64,000 bases of DNA from Gnetum montanum. Lineage: Eukaryota; Streptophyta; Gnetopsida; Gnetales; Gnetaceae. The notes beneath the pieces are model-generated. The model searched no databases. It saw only the letters and a list, made by a program, of their open reading frames with translations, and was not told the DNA's origin. Shown here in pieces: positions 11,372 to 24,184 of this stretch (position 1 is the stretch's first letter; every line of letters starts with the position of its first letter). A program made the translations under genes and the position numbers. The stretch covers positions 293,035 to 357,034 of the forward strand of contig MNCI01004147.1 of assembly GCA_015680685.1 (NCBI GenBank), read 5' to 3'.

Positions 11372-11868
11372 TTACCGAAAACAGACAAAACCTACAGATA
11401 AACCAACCTCTTTTACGTATCCCTCCTTCAAATCAAACCCACAGCAGGGAGAACGTAAATAAAACAAACAGGCCGGAATTTTAGAAAAACATTATATAAT
11501 TTCCAATGCATGCAACACTAATCCCTTTTTCCCATTCAAACAAGAGAGTGGCAGATCTCCTTTCTACAACTGGAAGCCTGGGCATTTACCTCAATAAAAT
11601 CAACAAGATTGAAATCTGCATATATACTTTAGCAAGAGCCCATGCCAATAAAAATATAAGCGCATAATCCACACTCCATCCTTGATTGAAAAGCTAGCAT
11701 AAAAAAGATTCTAATTTAGGACAACAGACCAAATTTAGTATCACCAGGTCAGTAAGCCGAACCACAGATTTTTACATTATAAAGCACTGTACACAACCCT
11801 GGCAACATTGCAAATTCCAAAATTTTCCTCATGAGATTCAGATCCTTGATCTATGAATGTTAACATTC

Positions 11869-14800
11869 CTAATTTCCTTCAGCAGATGGCACCGATGATT
11901 CATTTAAACCATCTGCATTGCTCTCAGCATTGCAAACTGGAACTTTTTTGGCAGGATGCTCTGGATCATCAACAGCTACGGGCACTGCCCGTTTTACTCC
12001 TCTACCAACTACACCAAGGTTAGTTACTTTCAGATCATGTGTTGGAAGACTTGGCTGATCAAAACCATTTGACACATTTGAAGATGCATCTCCAATTCGA
12101 AGGGCAGCATTGTCATTCTTTGCAGAAGATCCTCTGATAAAGGACCTAAAAAGCTCAGGAAGCGATGGTTCCAGCATCATCTGTTTGAGATCTTCAACCT
12201 GAATACAAAAGAACTAATCAACATAATTATTCTACTTGCTAAAAGTAAGAAATACATGATATTCTGGTTCTTGTTACTTTATCAGATAAATCTCCCATAA
12301 GCCCCTTAAGAACTGTAATCTCTTCTGATGGTTTTTCTGCCGATCCATCATTAAGATTTGGTTGAACATCACCATTAGATGCCTCAACCTCCTTTTGCAG
12401 CCTTTGCATGCGTGAGCCGCATATTGACAAAGCTCGTTCGCAGTAGGTGAGAGCCTCTGGAATTTTGTTCTCCATCTGCAAAGCCAAACACACCTTAAAG
12501 CATCTGTTCATAAGGTCAAGGATCACATGTGAGACCTTTACTGAATAGGTATGAAATGGTCACCTATTATCAGTAATATTTACTGGGCAACTGGAGAAAT
12601 GCATTTTCTATAATCAGTTTCATGATAAAATTTTTAGTTCAAGCATAATACAGAGTAAACCAAGTAAATAATAGCCAACACAAAAGCCAAGGATACATGT
12701 GTGCCACATGTCGACTATCTGGTTCATCCAAACGTTCCAAAATAGAAAGGGCTGCTTTGAAGTCATTTGTTGCAACTTCAAATTGCTCTGTCACCGCATT
12801 ATCAAGTTATTAACAGAATCACAAGGCTTACGGAAACTATAGCAAAGTTTAAGTTTAAAGAATTCACCTCTTTCCAATGATACATCTCCCAATGTACTTA
12901 TGACATCTGCTTTTTCCACAGTGTCTTCCTGTTTATCAAGAATTACCCTAGCAGTCTCCAGCAACTTCCAGGCTAGATCCAAATCTGAGTCTTCTTCATC
13001 CTCGCCCTTGTCAACATCTTCACTATCAGAATCTTCATCGTCGCTATCATCTTCTTCCTTTTCAACAGGTTCTTCTGTATGATTCAGACTATTAGAAAGC
13101 CTTTCTGGAAAAATGGTAAGGCAAAAACCAGAAAATGCAATTCAACCTACCATTTTCTTCAGTTGTGGCCCTTTTCTCTTCTACCTCTTCTCCAGAGCCT
13201 TCAACAGCCTTGCCTTTAGTATTGTCTGTGTTTGCAACATCTTTGACCGGAGCATCATCATCTGTACCTACAACACCCTTACCCTCAACATCTTCTGTGT
13301 TTGTAACTACCATGCCATTGTCATTAGCTTGAACTTGATCACCATCAGAGTCCTTGCCCACTTTAGGAACATGTGCTTTCTCTGAAGGCTCTACCTTTTT
13401 AGACATTGAAACTTTGGCATTTAAAACATCAGCACGCTCTTGATAATTGTAAAGAAGCGCAGAGCCATACTTGAAATAGACTGTTGCACATTCTGGAGCA
13501 AGCTCCCCGTAATGTTTCACCCTGCAGATCAATTCACAAAAACATTGGGCACAAAGATTTAATCATCTGTGCTATGATATAGCTCACTGTGACGGAAGCA
13601 ATGTGAAATAGAAACATGGAACTTTAAATTTGCGAATTCAAGAAAGAAATCACGTGGAACCAAAGCAAGCACAATTCATTTCTAACTTTTTTTTAATTGT
13701 TTTAGACAAAGGAAAACCCAGATTTACTCTGGCGAGGGAGAAAAACGGAGAAAAAAAGGATACGTATGAACAACCGGTAACAAAATTAAAGATGAGAATG
13801 TCAAAAATGGTTTTCACTGACAGGTAAAAATAATATCAATCAATCATGTGTTCTGAAAGGCAGTGTTATTATTTGCCAATGACCACTCAAGCAGAGCACA
13901 ATGAACTGCTTGAGAATTTCCCTAAGGATGGCCAAATTATGCTGCATTTTTAAGTGTCCATGCATGATAAAAGATGCAAGGTACAAGCCCTTTGATTCTT
14001 CGTTGCGATTGAAAGGTCAGGATTATAAGAATCCATCAAGGACATGTTTTAAGCATTTGTAAATGAAATAAAGTTCTCAAGGCCATAGAAAGAAAATATT
14101 CTCATAGACAACAGACCTAGAAAACCATAAACATAAACAAATAGTGACTGCACTATCATGATCAGAATGTACGCTCTGTATTAAATTTTTAATAGTTTAA
14201 AATCAAGGTTGGAAAATTAAAGTTTCAGGGAAAAACAAAAGTGTGTGAAAGGTGCCATTTTAAGCACAGCTAGAACAACGTGTGCCAAAGTTGTTAGTTT
14301 TCACAAAAGTACATAAACAAGCATCTCCTCTTTTTTCAATCCATGACAGAAACAAAGACTAAGGAGGTGATAAAAATCTCTGCCAACCAGAAACACGCCA
14401 GTCAAAAATAAATTTCTTTCTATCAACATAGAACTACAGAAGGAATTCGTGGAAGAACTAAATATAAAAGGTGCGATTGAAACATAAAACCCCAGGAGGC
14501 TATAGATGAAAACTCTCAGGAGACAGTACAACAGATTAAAACTAAGACTCCAACAAATCTCAATAGCTGGAAATTAAACATTTTTTGAAATTTATGGTGA
14601 ACGCTAACTACACGATTTCTCATCATAAATCACTTTCCTAATAAGAAAATAAAGGAAAGAACAGAAAACAGAAGCTAGAAATACTAACAAATCTGAAGGG
14701 CTGAAAGTCAAATTTCTTCTTAAATTTACCGTGATCGCTGGATGCATGATTTCTCATCATTAATAATTTTCCTAATAAGAAAATGAAGGAAAAAAGCGAA

Positions 14801-16015
14801 AAAATAAAAGAAGTCAGACATCCCCAGGAAATGAAAACATGCAGAACAGTTAATACCAAAAACGCACGACTATAGAACCAATTACAACATACCAAACTGA
14901 CCATAACTAAAACCCTTATAAATCTAACCTTTATTTCCTTCCAAAAACCTTTATGAACTTGAACTCAAGTTACACTTATTTTCTTCCAAAAATTAGTTTT
15001 GGACATGCATTTCCCCTGAATGAAAATCAAACATAAAAATGCATAATCCAAATAAGCACCAAACAAATATCTAACACGCAGAATAAGAGTATGATATAAA
15101 ATCATGCAGAACACCTCACATTCATATCATGACAACAATAGCTTCACATTTCAAAGAAACAGAAATCCTTTTCAAATTTAAAGTGAAAGTTCTGATGAGA
15201 AATAGGGGGTACAATCATCTCGTTCCTATTGAAATCACGCAGAAGAGTGTCCGTTAAAACTGTTCAAACGTTACCATCACTTTTTAAAACACAAACTTGA
15301 CAGAATCACAATCCTTTTAAAAATTCAAGTAAATGTCTGACAAGAAACAACTTTTGAACATTTATCTTCTTCTCAGAAGCCTCTGGCTCTCTTTTATCCT
15401 TGCGAAAAAGTGTCCGTATTGAAATAACACAAAAGAGCCATGCAAACAATATCATCAGTATCTGACAAGTGATAAATAAGTATCATAGAAAGGCTCCGAA
15501 AAACATTAAACATATGATTCAAAGAAGTGTTCGAATAACACAAAGAAGCCCTGCAAACAATATAATCACTATTTGACAAATAAGTAGCATAGAAAGGTTT
15601 CCAAAACATATGAATGATTCAAACACCGCCGGGTGTGTGCGAAAACCTAAAAACCCTAAGGCAAGCCAAACGAACAAATCGAAAGCAAAATCCGCAGGCA
15701 TCTTAATCCATACATGAATTCGAGGGCGTGGCCGAGATCATCGATGGCCTGCACGAGCTGACCGGCGCAAAGAGCTTGCTTTCCTTGCTGAACCAAACGC
15801 TGCGCATCCTCCAGAGTTAGGGTTTTATCTTTCTCCTCGTCTTCCTCATGGTTTTCCACCTCTTTCTCCTCGGTATCTTTCCTTTCCATGTCCTCTTTCA
15901 CAGAATCTTCAACAGGCGAAGTCCCATTCTCCGCAGCCGGCGGCACAGGATCCGCGGCCGTGAGAGGCTCCTGAGCGCTGCCGTTACAGGTTTCATTTGC
16001 ACCTTCGGCCACCAT
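11869..16015 (-). CDS. NASP: NASP-type histone H3 chaperone (SHNi-TPR protein)
   Basis: Six coding exons on the minus strand join cleanly: 16015-15714, 13521-13151, 13074-12868, 12787-12697, 12503-12278 and 12198-11869. All have GT/AG borders and phases agree, giving 1527 bp or 508 residues, close to the ~490 residues I recall for Arabidopsis NASP. The ATG at 16015 is the first in frame; the frame is open upstream but has no ATG. Residues 66-138 form the first TPR (LTLEDAQRLVQQGKQAL) with the family signature HYGELAPECA after the exon 1/2 join. Residues 227-256 are the acidic loop that interrupts the repeats. Residues 257-350 carry the remaining SHNi-TPRs (WKLLETARVIL, LGDVSLEREQFEVA, CLALQMENKIPEAL). 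The C-terminus has a VGRGVKRA..HPAKK bipartite nuclear signal. NASP binds H3-H4 and feeds nucleosome assembly in the nucleus. Intron 1 is 2.2 kb. No disabling change is seen. Confidence 0.95.
14588..14850. repeat. Tandem duplication in NASP intron 1
   Basis: Two copies with a 134-bp period start at about 14588 and 14722. Both run through a 'gatttctcatcat' block and 'ttcctaataagaaaat'. They are diverged by scattered substitutions. No coding sense on either strand. Confidence 0.8.
15408..15620. repeat. Second tandem duplication in NASP intron 1
   Basis: Two copies with a period of about 117 bp begin at AAGTGTCCG (15408) and AAGTGTTCG (15525). They share 'aataacacaaa', 'gcaaacaatat' and 'catagaaagg' blocks. 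The array lies about 100 bp downstream (minus strand) of the exon 1 donor. Confidence 0.8.
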
Positions 16016-16260
16016 TGTTGGAGAAGCTTTCGAGCTTTGTGAAATGAACACGGCGCTGCTATGAATACCTGCTCTGGAATTGGATCAAGCACGGCTCTTC
16101 GATACCCTTCTCCTGCTTCAAATAATGGACAACTTGTGGTTTATGGCGCGTAATTCTGCCCGTCCGCAACCAAGCCTGCGCGGGAAATGCACGTGAGCCT
16201 TTGCTCGCCTGTATCACTATTATGTACCGTTAAACGCCATTTGCCGGACTAGGCCATCAA
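16016..16260 (-). promoter_or_regulatory. NASP 5' UTR and promoter with E2F site
   Basis: This is the CpG-richer stretch upstream of the NASP ATG. On the minus strand it contains TTTCCCGCGC (16187-16178), an exact match to the plant E2F consensus TTTSSCGC, about 165 bp before the start codon. A second GC-rich GGCGCG lies at about 16145. No convincing TATA box was found. E2F binding would fit S-phase expression of a histone chaperone; that link is inference from known E2F targets. Confidence 0.6.
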
Positions 16261-17280
16261 AACCCAAAATTGCGAAGTAAATATCATACACGTAATAAAT
16301 ATAAAAACAAGCGGGCCACAATTTGGTGCAACTGTTAACTTTTGCGTGTGCTCTATGCAACTAGGACGCCTGCTGATGGTATATGCAAGCGTGGAGGGTG
16401 TTGGACCTGGAACAAGTACATCGCTTTATGATATATATATGAACGCAGGGTGTTAGATCCTGAAATGAACTAGGTGCAGAGTATTCAAAATTTTATGATT
16501 CTGTACACTAGAATGGAATTTATGATTTTGAGGTTTCCAAATTAAGAATTTTACTGCTAATACCTCAGTGTTACTTCACCGCAAGCGTATATGCAAATTC
16601 TAAGTTATCTATCTCATAACTGAAGTTTTGATTGGTGATGCAAAAAAGTAAATATGGGCATTCAAATCCAACTTTTCACATGTGGAGGGGAGGAGCAGGA
16701 GCAGGAGCAGGGAAGCTGGCGACCCTACCTGTCACCTTGACACAGGGGAATGGCCAAGAGCAAGACCAAGAGCAAAGGGCCACATACATATATAATGACG
16801 ACGACGATGAGGCGGAGCAAGGAAACATTATATATATATGTATGTGGGAGACAGCTACAGAAACTGCGAGAGGTGCGGGAAAATGCGCGGAAGGCCGCAC
16901 AACAAATAACGCATTCCACGAAGTGAAGTGAAGTGCTTCGTAGCAGAGCAGAGGCAGAGGCAATGAAAGGAGAGTGAGTGACTGGCAACGCGGGAGCAAG
17001 CAACGAAGCAACACGGATGGACGGACGGACGCAAATTCAGGGCAAATTTTCGAGGGGAATCCGCTCCAGCCCTTGGCGGAACATCAGTTGAGTGAAGAGA
17101 AATAATTACGTTTCTGATAAGTCATTCGTATTATTCCTATTTTTTTCATTTATTGAGCTAGTCAATGTTTTAATGGTGAGGTATTTTATATACAAGAATG
17201 CATGCTTGATAATTCGTAAGTGGACTCCTCGTTTTGATGTCAAAATTCTAAAATTCCATGTTTCATCAAGCTATTCAATA
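16261..17280. other. Intergenic DNA with short microsatellites
   Basis: It holds a GGAGCA-type repeat (16685-16712), a short GAC repeat (16798-16810), dinucleotide TA runs (16786, 16832) and a GGAC repeat (17017-17030). The 16900-17080 part is unusually GC-rich and could be a 5' region of another transcript, but no supported ORF or splice structure was found. Confidence 0.5.
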
Positions 17281-17350
17281 TCCCGTTTTTCATAGAGCCA
17301 AGTAGAAAATTGTTATCCCGTTTTTCATAGAGCCAAGTAGAAAATTGTTA
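17281..17350. repeat. Perfect 35-bp tandem duplication
   Basis: Positions 17281-17315 and 17316-17350 are identical, each starting TCCCGTTTTTCATAGAGCC. The lack of any mismatch implies a recent slippage or duplication event, in contrast to the diverged repeats around it. Confidence 0.95.
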
Positions 17351-17429
17351 GTTTTCTTGGTCCCATTGAGCCTATGAAATCTATATCTACACCATTTGAT
17401 TCTCATTCACATTTTTTTGTTGAAATTAA

Positions 17430-17982
17430 TATTCTTAATTATAAACAATAATTGGTATTACAAGTAGGCAAAATGACTTGCATTCAACCAATTACATATT
17501 ATAATCTTCCTAATTCTTGTAATTTTGGTCATTGTGAAGGATATTTGTTTAATGTTTATTCTAAATACTTAAGAAAAAAGATATTTAGAAAAAGAAAACC
17601 ATGTTGATATTAATAAAAAGAAAAAATGTGTTGAAGTTAAGGATAGAAAAAAAAAACAATCTAAAGCTCAACAAACAAATAATTACATATTATAATCTTC
17701 CTAATTTTTGTAATTTTGGTCATCATGAAGAACATTTGTTGAATGTTTGTTCTTTTCTACCTAAGAGAAAAGATGTTGAGGAAAAGAAAAACATATTAAT
17801 ATTGAGAAAAGAAAAAACATGTTGAAGTTAAGAATATAAAAAAACAATCTAAAGCTTAATAGATGAAAAATTAATATAATGTCAATGATATTACATTTAG
17901 CCAATTAAATATTGTAATCTTCCTAATTCTTCTAATTTTGGTCATCATGAAGACCATTTGTTTAATGTTTGTTTTTCCTACT
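17430..17982 (+). pseudogene. Tandem remnants of a LINE ORF1-like zinc-knuckle segment
   Basis: Three degenerate copies start at about 17491, 17682 and 17903. The best one reads ITYYNLPNFCNFGHHEEH..NVC, then a Lys/Glu-rich tail. This resembles the YENLPxFC..GH..xxC nucleic-acid-binding motif of plant LINE ORF1 proteins, with the first half of the knuckle damaged. Each copy is followed by an A-rich 'aaaacatgttgaagttaag' block. Pieces of a further copy reappear at 24966-24989, 38425-38516 and after 45168, split by later insertions. Copia gag origin is possible. Confidence 0.5.
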
Positions 17983-18763
17983 TGATGGGCCGTGATATCG
18001 CGTACGCGATGTATCATACGCAATATCGTAGCACATCGCCAAATCTATAAATAAGAGGTGGCTCTCCCTTGTTTCTCCATCTAGATCTAGACCTTAGCCA
18101 AACTCTTGTAGTTTTTCCATTCCAAAGTTAGAGTAATTTCCATGTGCCCGCAGTAGGAGTCCCAAAGTGAACGGATCTTTATTCGAGCAAATATTGTACC
18201 TGAGCACAAGTTTGTGTACAGAAATAAAGACGAAATTTTCGGATAAACCTTGCAGTGCATGGACTAAGCTAATTAGGACTTTAATTATTGTTAATGTTTA
18301 AATGTTTTATTAGTTAATTAAATCTCTCTCAACCCTCAACACTCCTAGTTAAGTGCATTCAGTACGACCGCTTCAAGCATGTGCGTTACGCTTGGTAATC
18401 CTAATAACGAATAGCGTTTGGTAATCCCAGAAGGTTACATTGGTTCAGGGTGTGAACAGCAAGTGGGAACGGACATTGATACTAGGCATTAGAACTTAGT
18501 TAGTTAAAGTTAGTTACTTAGTCTCTTCACCCTTTTCCTCATTAGCATAGGGGATAAAACACAAAAGATATAAAAATCACATACCTCAGACTTACTTAAC
18601 CATACAACCGTGACAAATACAAGTAAGTCTGGGAAGACAACGAACGATTAACCTTAAGTGTTCCATAAAGCGTATAGGCACTTAGTTTGCGGAGTTCAAC
18701 CAAATCGCGCTTGTAACGCTCGTATTCGTATGGTTGAGTGTAGGGGTACCTCGCCACTCATCA
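17983..18763 (+). repeat. E2 5' LTR
   Basis: TGATGG to TCATCA. U3 is very short: about 75 bp containing GATATCGCGTACGCGAT and further TATCG motifs, then a TATAAATAAGAGG box (18046). The R region has an AAATAAAG signal (about 18220). U5 ends GGTACCTCGCCACTCATCA, the ending shared with the other families. Confidence 0.93.
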
Positions 18764-18764
18764 T

Positions 18765-18781
18765 TGGCGCCGTTGCCGGGG
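18765..18781 (+). promoter_or_regulatory. E2 primer-binding site, tRNA-Asp
   Basis: TGGCGCCGTTGCCGGGG, one base after the LTR, is fully complementary to the 3' end of plant tRNA-Asp(GTC), including the CCA tail. It is the best preserved PBS in the window. Confidence 0.9.
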
Positions 18782-18908
18782 ACTAAGTTGTTTGTGCGCT
18801 AAGTAGAACATATGAAATCATCCACATCGTTGGGAAGCCTAAACGAACCCTTAGGGTTAATCAGAAGAAAATTTAAACAACGGTCAATAGCACATTGACA
18901 AAATAACA

Positions 18909-21480
18909 ATGTCTTCTTCTTCTCATAAAAGCACTTCACCACCTAGGGATCACACAAGAGACAGTCGGCGACACAACATACATAACCCAGAACCGCCAGT
19001 TCCTCAATAGTATCGGGTGGTATATACTCATCATGATGAGTATATACCTAATTTTACTTTTATTCTCCATCAAGATGAACAACTGCGCTGGAGAGACCTG
19101 CAAGGTAACATAGTGTTACCCCCAGATCGGGCAATCCCTAACATGCTCCTTCGTGCTCTTGCACAAATAGGCATGACGGAATTATACGCTGAATACGTTG
19201 CAGAAGATTATGATATAAGGGATTACCATCCCACAGCAGCGCAATGTCTAAGGGACTCGCGGCAGGAGAGTTATCACACATCGTTGAAGGACAAAGGACC
19301 CCGCAACGCTTTGCCTTTCATAAGAGAAGTTAAGTGTGGTGAACCTATCTCAACAGGTTCTCCATAAAATGATGTTCCCCCTCCTAACAAGAGTGAGGAG
19401 GTGGTGTATCAGAACCTTCGCTCCACGATACACAACCCTGGTTCTGATGCCCACGAACACCAAGTGTTCAATGAGGGAACACAAACAAATGATAAGGATG
19501 GGCAGTCTAATCGTCATCACGATCGGGGCCGTAGCCACCGAAGAGAAAGTGAGAAACATCGTCATGGTGATGGTTCTCTTTCCTCTTCCCCTTCATCGCA
19601 TCATTCACCCTCTCCTTCCACATCAGGATGCAGTCACAAAGAGCACAGCCATGAGGATAAGGGTAAGGATAAGCAAAATGAGAACCCTCAATGTGAGAGT
19701 CGAGAGCAAGGACGAGGGCATTCTAGAGAATCAAGGCAAAGAAGGGAAAGTAGGGAACCACGTAGGCATCATAGACATCATGAGAGAGATGATCATGACA
19801 AGCCCCTACTAGCAACCTAAAGTATGTTAGACATTATGGAGGCCATGAGAATACCTACAAGGCACCAAAAAGATAGCTGGATCAAGAGACTAGACATGAA
19901 AAATATCCCACGGTTTGAGGGAGGATACAATGCTGATCCGTAAAATCACTTACAAGCATTCCACGATGCCTACGCCTTGCAAAATATTGAAAACGAGTGG
20001 CAGAAGTTAAAGTTGTTCCCTAGGACACTCATAAAAGAAGCGAAAAGTTGGTACCAGTCTTTAGAGCCGGAAACCATGACAAGGTGGAGTACAATGCTAG
20101 AATTGTTTAACGATAAATACCAAACGTATTCCAGAGTGTCCAACTTGCGTAAGAAGATCCAATGATAGAAACAGGGTAATCATGAACCCTTGGATGCTGC
20201 CATGGGCCGATATTATGCATTGCTACATTGTTGCCCAGGCCATGGTTACGCACAACAGGATCAACTCCGCCACCTCGTAGATGGGCTAAGACATGAAACC
20301 AGGAGAACCCTTGGAACATATGCCCAAGGGAGATTATCAGAACTTAGGTCCCACAAAATTCATCGATTGTTGGAGCAAGTAGTTAAGGAAGAAGGGGAGC
20401 TATAGAAAAGAGAAAGCGCGGAAGAGTACAACCGCAATCCTTCTCTCTGAAAGAGGGGAGTGAGATTCTGCGAGGAGGAAGATGAGTCACCACTCGAAGA
20501 GTTGATGAATAGAAAAACCTTGCCGCTTCAAAAATTAACAACGGAAGTGTCGGCTAAGGTAGATCAAATATGGAGCTCCTTAGATAGTAAAATTGAAACT
20601 GTCCTAAAAATCATAGAGGAGTCTAAGGAGGAATGAAGTAGTGATCATGATAAGAAAAAGCGAAGAGATTCAGACTATGCACGTAACAAGGGTAAGGGAA
20701 AAATGACTATCACCGATGAGGTTGTGGATTCTGACATAGACAATGACGGTGGATGTGAGATTTGCCAATATGACCATCCTAAGGGATGTTGCCCAATAAT
20801 CTCACATCTGCAAGAGTTCGGGGTTTATGCACTCAACCCAAGACTTAACAAACGGTAAGCACCCTGAAGGTTACCTTATCCCCAAGGTAACCTGAGGCAG
20901 TTCCACCAACTGTTAACATATTATCCAAGTGGAACTCCGCCACAACCTATTGGGCAACACCAGCAATGGCAACACCCACAGTCATGGGGGATGCCACCGC
21001 CTAGGCAACAATACCCTTACCGACAACCAGACCCGTATGGCTATTATGTGCAGTAGCCGATTTCTCCAAGTGACTCTATGGGTCATGTAACCCCACAACA
21101 TCACTACCAAGTTCGGGAGTATTTTAGGACTCCTTCTCCTATGAGAGACACACCACATACATACCATCCTCTGAATCCATCCGCATCTTTTACGCCAATA
21201 GTTCCACTACCACCCACTCCAACGATGCAAGGGGAACTCCCCACTCAACCGTAGCAACGTAATGCTACGAGAGCTGTAAACCTTCAACCCACTGCTAGTT
21301 CTGACAACCGCACGAAGAGAAGACATTTCTTCAAAACCAAAAGCCCAAACAAGCTCTCACAACCACAAGCGGTTGAGTTTGTGCACGCTCCTCCAACAAA
21401 TAAGGCTTTGGAGCTCCCTTCAAACCAACAACAAAGCTCAACGCACACAGTTCTATTAACACATACCGTTACTGACTAGA
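18909..21480 (+). pseudogene. E2 gag
   Basis: Gag starts at ATG 18909 (MSSSSHKSTSPPRDHTRDS) and all pieces lie in one frame up to and through protease. Parts in order: N-terminal head with NMLLRALAQIGMTELYAEYV; a basic His/Arg/Ser linker (19430-19800); capsid with LQAFHDAYALQNIENEW and MLELFNDKYQTYSRV (PF03732-type gag, 19940-20400); nucleocapsid CEICQYDHPKGCCP (20754); and a Pro/Gln/Tyr tail. At least seven in-frame stops break it, and several fit C-to-T or G-to-A changes of Gln or Trp codons when compared with D. I see no frameshift. Gag would build the virus-like particle. Confidence 0.88.
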
Positions 21481-22240
21481 TCAAGGTGGGCCACCTTCCC
21501 AAGAAATTCTCTGATCCTAGAAACCCCCTAATTTATCTCCAAGTCACTAGGAATGAACCTCATAAGGCTCTTCTTGACTCAGGTTCCAGAGTCAACTTAA
21601 TCTCACGAGAAATGTGTAAAGCCTGGAACCTGTCTCCACTCAAGAAGAGCAATATTCAACTAGAACTAGCTAACCAATCCATCACTATTCCCTTGGGATT
21701 GGTCGAGGACATCATTACCACTATGTGTGGTTAGTCATACCCAGCTAATTTCCTAGTGATAGAAGTCAATAGTAATAAAGGGGACTTCCTAATTATAATG
21801 GGGAGGGCATGGCTCAGCACCATCAATACATGCCTAGGAATCCACGATCTTTCCTTGGAAATATCTAAGGAAAAAATTTATGGAAAGATTGAGAAGAAAA
21901 AAGTTCTATGCATCACATACAGTGACTCAGAGGGTGATGACATGGAGGAATGCTCAGCATCTTCTACATGCAACTGGTGTGCCCAAGAAACTCAAATACA
22001 AAGATGCCTGTATGTAGCAACCACACAACAAGAGAACACCTAGTGGTTGACAACTAATCAAAAGAGCAGCCCACCATCATGCATGGAACGAACAGGGGGA
22101 ACAAATTGCACCCACAACGAAAGCATAGATACATTGGAATATGAGCATCGTCAACTTCCAACCCTTAACCTTAAAACATCAATTGGGATAAGTTGGACAC
22201 TTTTAAGAAATTCAAACAAATGCTCACTATTTTTGATCTC
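21481..22240 (+). pseudogene. E2 aspartic protease and linker
   Basis: Same frame as gag. It contains LLDSGSRVNLISREM (retropepsin active site DSG), SITIPLGLVEDI, and FLIIMGRAWLSTINTCLG. One Trp codon is now TAG at 21732. The linker ends near LPTLNLKTS, after which RT should begin but does not. The frame continues to 22454 as Phe-rich sequence derived from the 3' untranslated region. Confidence 0.85.
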
Positions 22241-24177
22241 TCCCTTTCATTTAGTCATGGGGGAGATGAGCACCTATGCTGATCATTTGAGACCCTCAGT
22301 TTCTTTTAAGTTTTTGTTTTACACATTTTTGTTTTTCACTTTCTTGTTTTACACATTTTTGTTTTACAATTTCTTTAACTTTTCTTGTTTTTCTTTTACA
22401 ACATCATTTATAATTTTTCTTTTATTTTTGTGTGTGTCTTATCCATTTTGTTAAGTTTGTCACCCAATAAGTGCTATTAAATGATGGTACGAACTGTTTT
22501 CTACTAGTTGCTAATGTTTAGCTTTTACCTTTAAGATTATGATGTTGATACTAAGGTATGGTTCTTTTGATACAGCAGGCAATGAGTTCACTTCATCCAT
22601 ACGTCCATAAATTTCTATGGTCTCTCTCGGCTTGGAAATGTATAGTCCCTTTCTAAATAAGAATTATCAATGAGTCGGTGACTAGGCATTTCTCAAACTA
22701 AGGAAGGACTCAAGGATTGAATAGGGTGTGACTTCAAGGGGATTTGATGCATTTGTGTTGGCCATTCTCTTGGGTGCTTGGATGTTTTCTTTTTGAGTTT
22801 TCTTACCATTCCAACATTGCTCCATCATCGGGAAGCTGAGCTCATAAAAATAAAAATAACAAAGTCTTTGCATGGTGTGGTTCTCACGTATAAACAAAAA
22901 AAAAATAGTGAGGATTCAAAGCACATCCCTTAGATGAAATAATCATTTGGGCTACAAGCACTGGTTATGGAACTACAATAAACATGTTCCCTCTAACTAA
23001 GGCCCCTCTCGCTTCCTATTCTCTCCTCATTCGCTTCGTCAGAAAGGTGGTGGCTCTTTGGGAGATGCATTCTTGTTACTTCAAGTGGATGGATTGGCCG
23101 AATGTATTAATGCAAAGTCACTGGATGTGGTTTGTTAAGGCTGGATTTAGAATGGGATCTACTAAGTCACATTAACCACGAAATACACAAGGGGCTGTAC
23201 ACCACCTTGTTCTTGAGACTCCATTCCATTCTCTTCTTTCATCTTTCTTTCCCCATCTATCACCTCATTGCCGGTTGTATCAGTAGTCCATATCTTGGTG
23301 GATGCATTATTTTCTTTTTGGTAAATTCTTGTGGTTAAGACTTTAACTCTTGTTCCAAATGACATTCCTAGAGCCTACGGACTCTTTGAATGTGGATTTG
23401 TTAGGGCATTAAGGGCATGAGCTTGCTTTGGGGAGGACCCACTGGCATTCCTATTTGGTGCACCAGTTAAATTCTTTCCCTTAACATTTTTTTGCAATTA
23501 ATTCTATTTGTTCATTTCCATCTTAACATCCATTTCATCAACGTTATAGTTGTCTCTTTTTCTTCATCTTTCTTATTTCTTTTTCTTTTTTCATTCTCTT
23601 GCTACCGGAGGTTCGCTCTTAGTCATGGGGTCTTGACCCAATTTTTTCAATTTTCTCCTAACCCCTACACCTTCAGTAGTCACCATTATTATATCTCCAG
23701 ATCCTCATTAGCCATACCACAACCCAGCCAATGGACCTTTTACCGAAGCAAGGTATCAACTACATTATGATTCATTTACCCTTGCTAATATAAAGACTGT
23801 GTTGTGCGTCCAGATGGCAATCATACAACAATGGATTGGATCTAGAGGAAACACTTGGAATGGATCGGTGCTGAAGTAGCTATGCAAGGAACGAGATGGA
23901 TGACGCGCTTACGGATAGACAATGAAAGGCATAATCTTGGCGTTGGCAGCAGTAGACTTCTTCTCTCTTCTCTCTTCTCTCTCAGCTACCAAATAAGGCC
24001 TGATGTCAAATGTATAAAGTGTTCACTCTTGTTGTCGTGAACACCAGTTTTATCATGTTATGTAATGATGATCCGTTCACATGTCATCCCATTCACCATT
24101 AGTTCCATTCAAGTCAATAATCCCATACCTTCCCAATATTTTGTAAGGAACTCGAGGACAAGTTTTTATTCAGTCAT
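22241..24177 (+). other. E2 3' non-coding region
   Basis: It aligns by eye with the 3' regions of D and E1. The T-rich start (22310-22440), the 'gagaaccacaccatgcaaagac' block on the reverse strand near 22870 and the stretch before the PPT are all shared. No env-like frame was recognised. Confidence 0.7.
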
Positions 24178-24184
24178 GGGGGTA
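24178..24184 (+). other. E2 polypurine tract
   Basis: GGGGGTA immediately before the 3' LTR start, within CATGGGGGTATGATGG. Confidence 0.75.

Noticed and set aside
16676-17014. Overlapping frames around the GC-rich microsatellites as a small secreted protein
   Set aside because: Composition follows the repeats (Ala/Pro, Ser runs) and there is no supporting splice or motif evidence.
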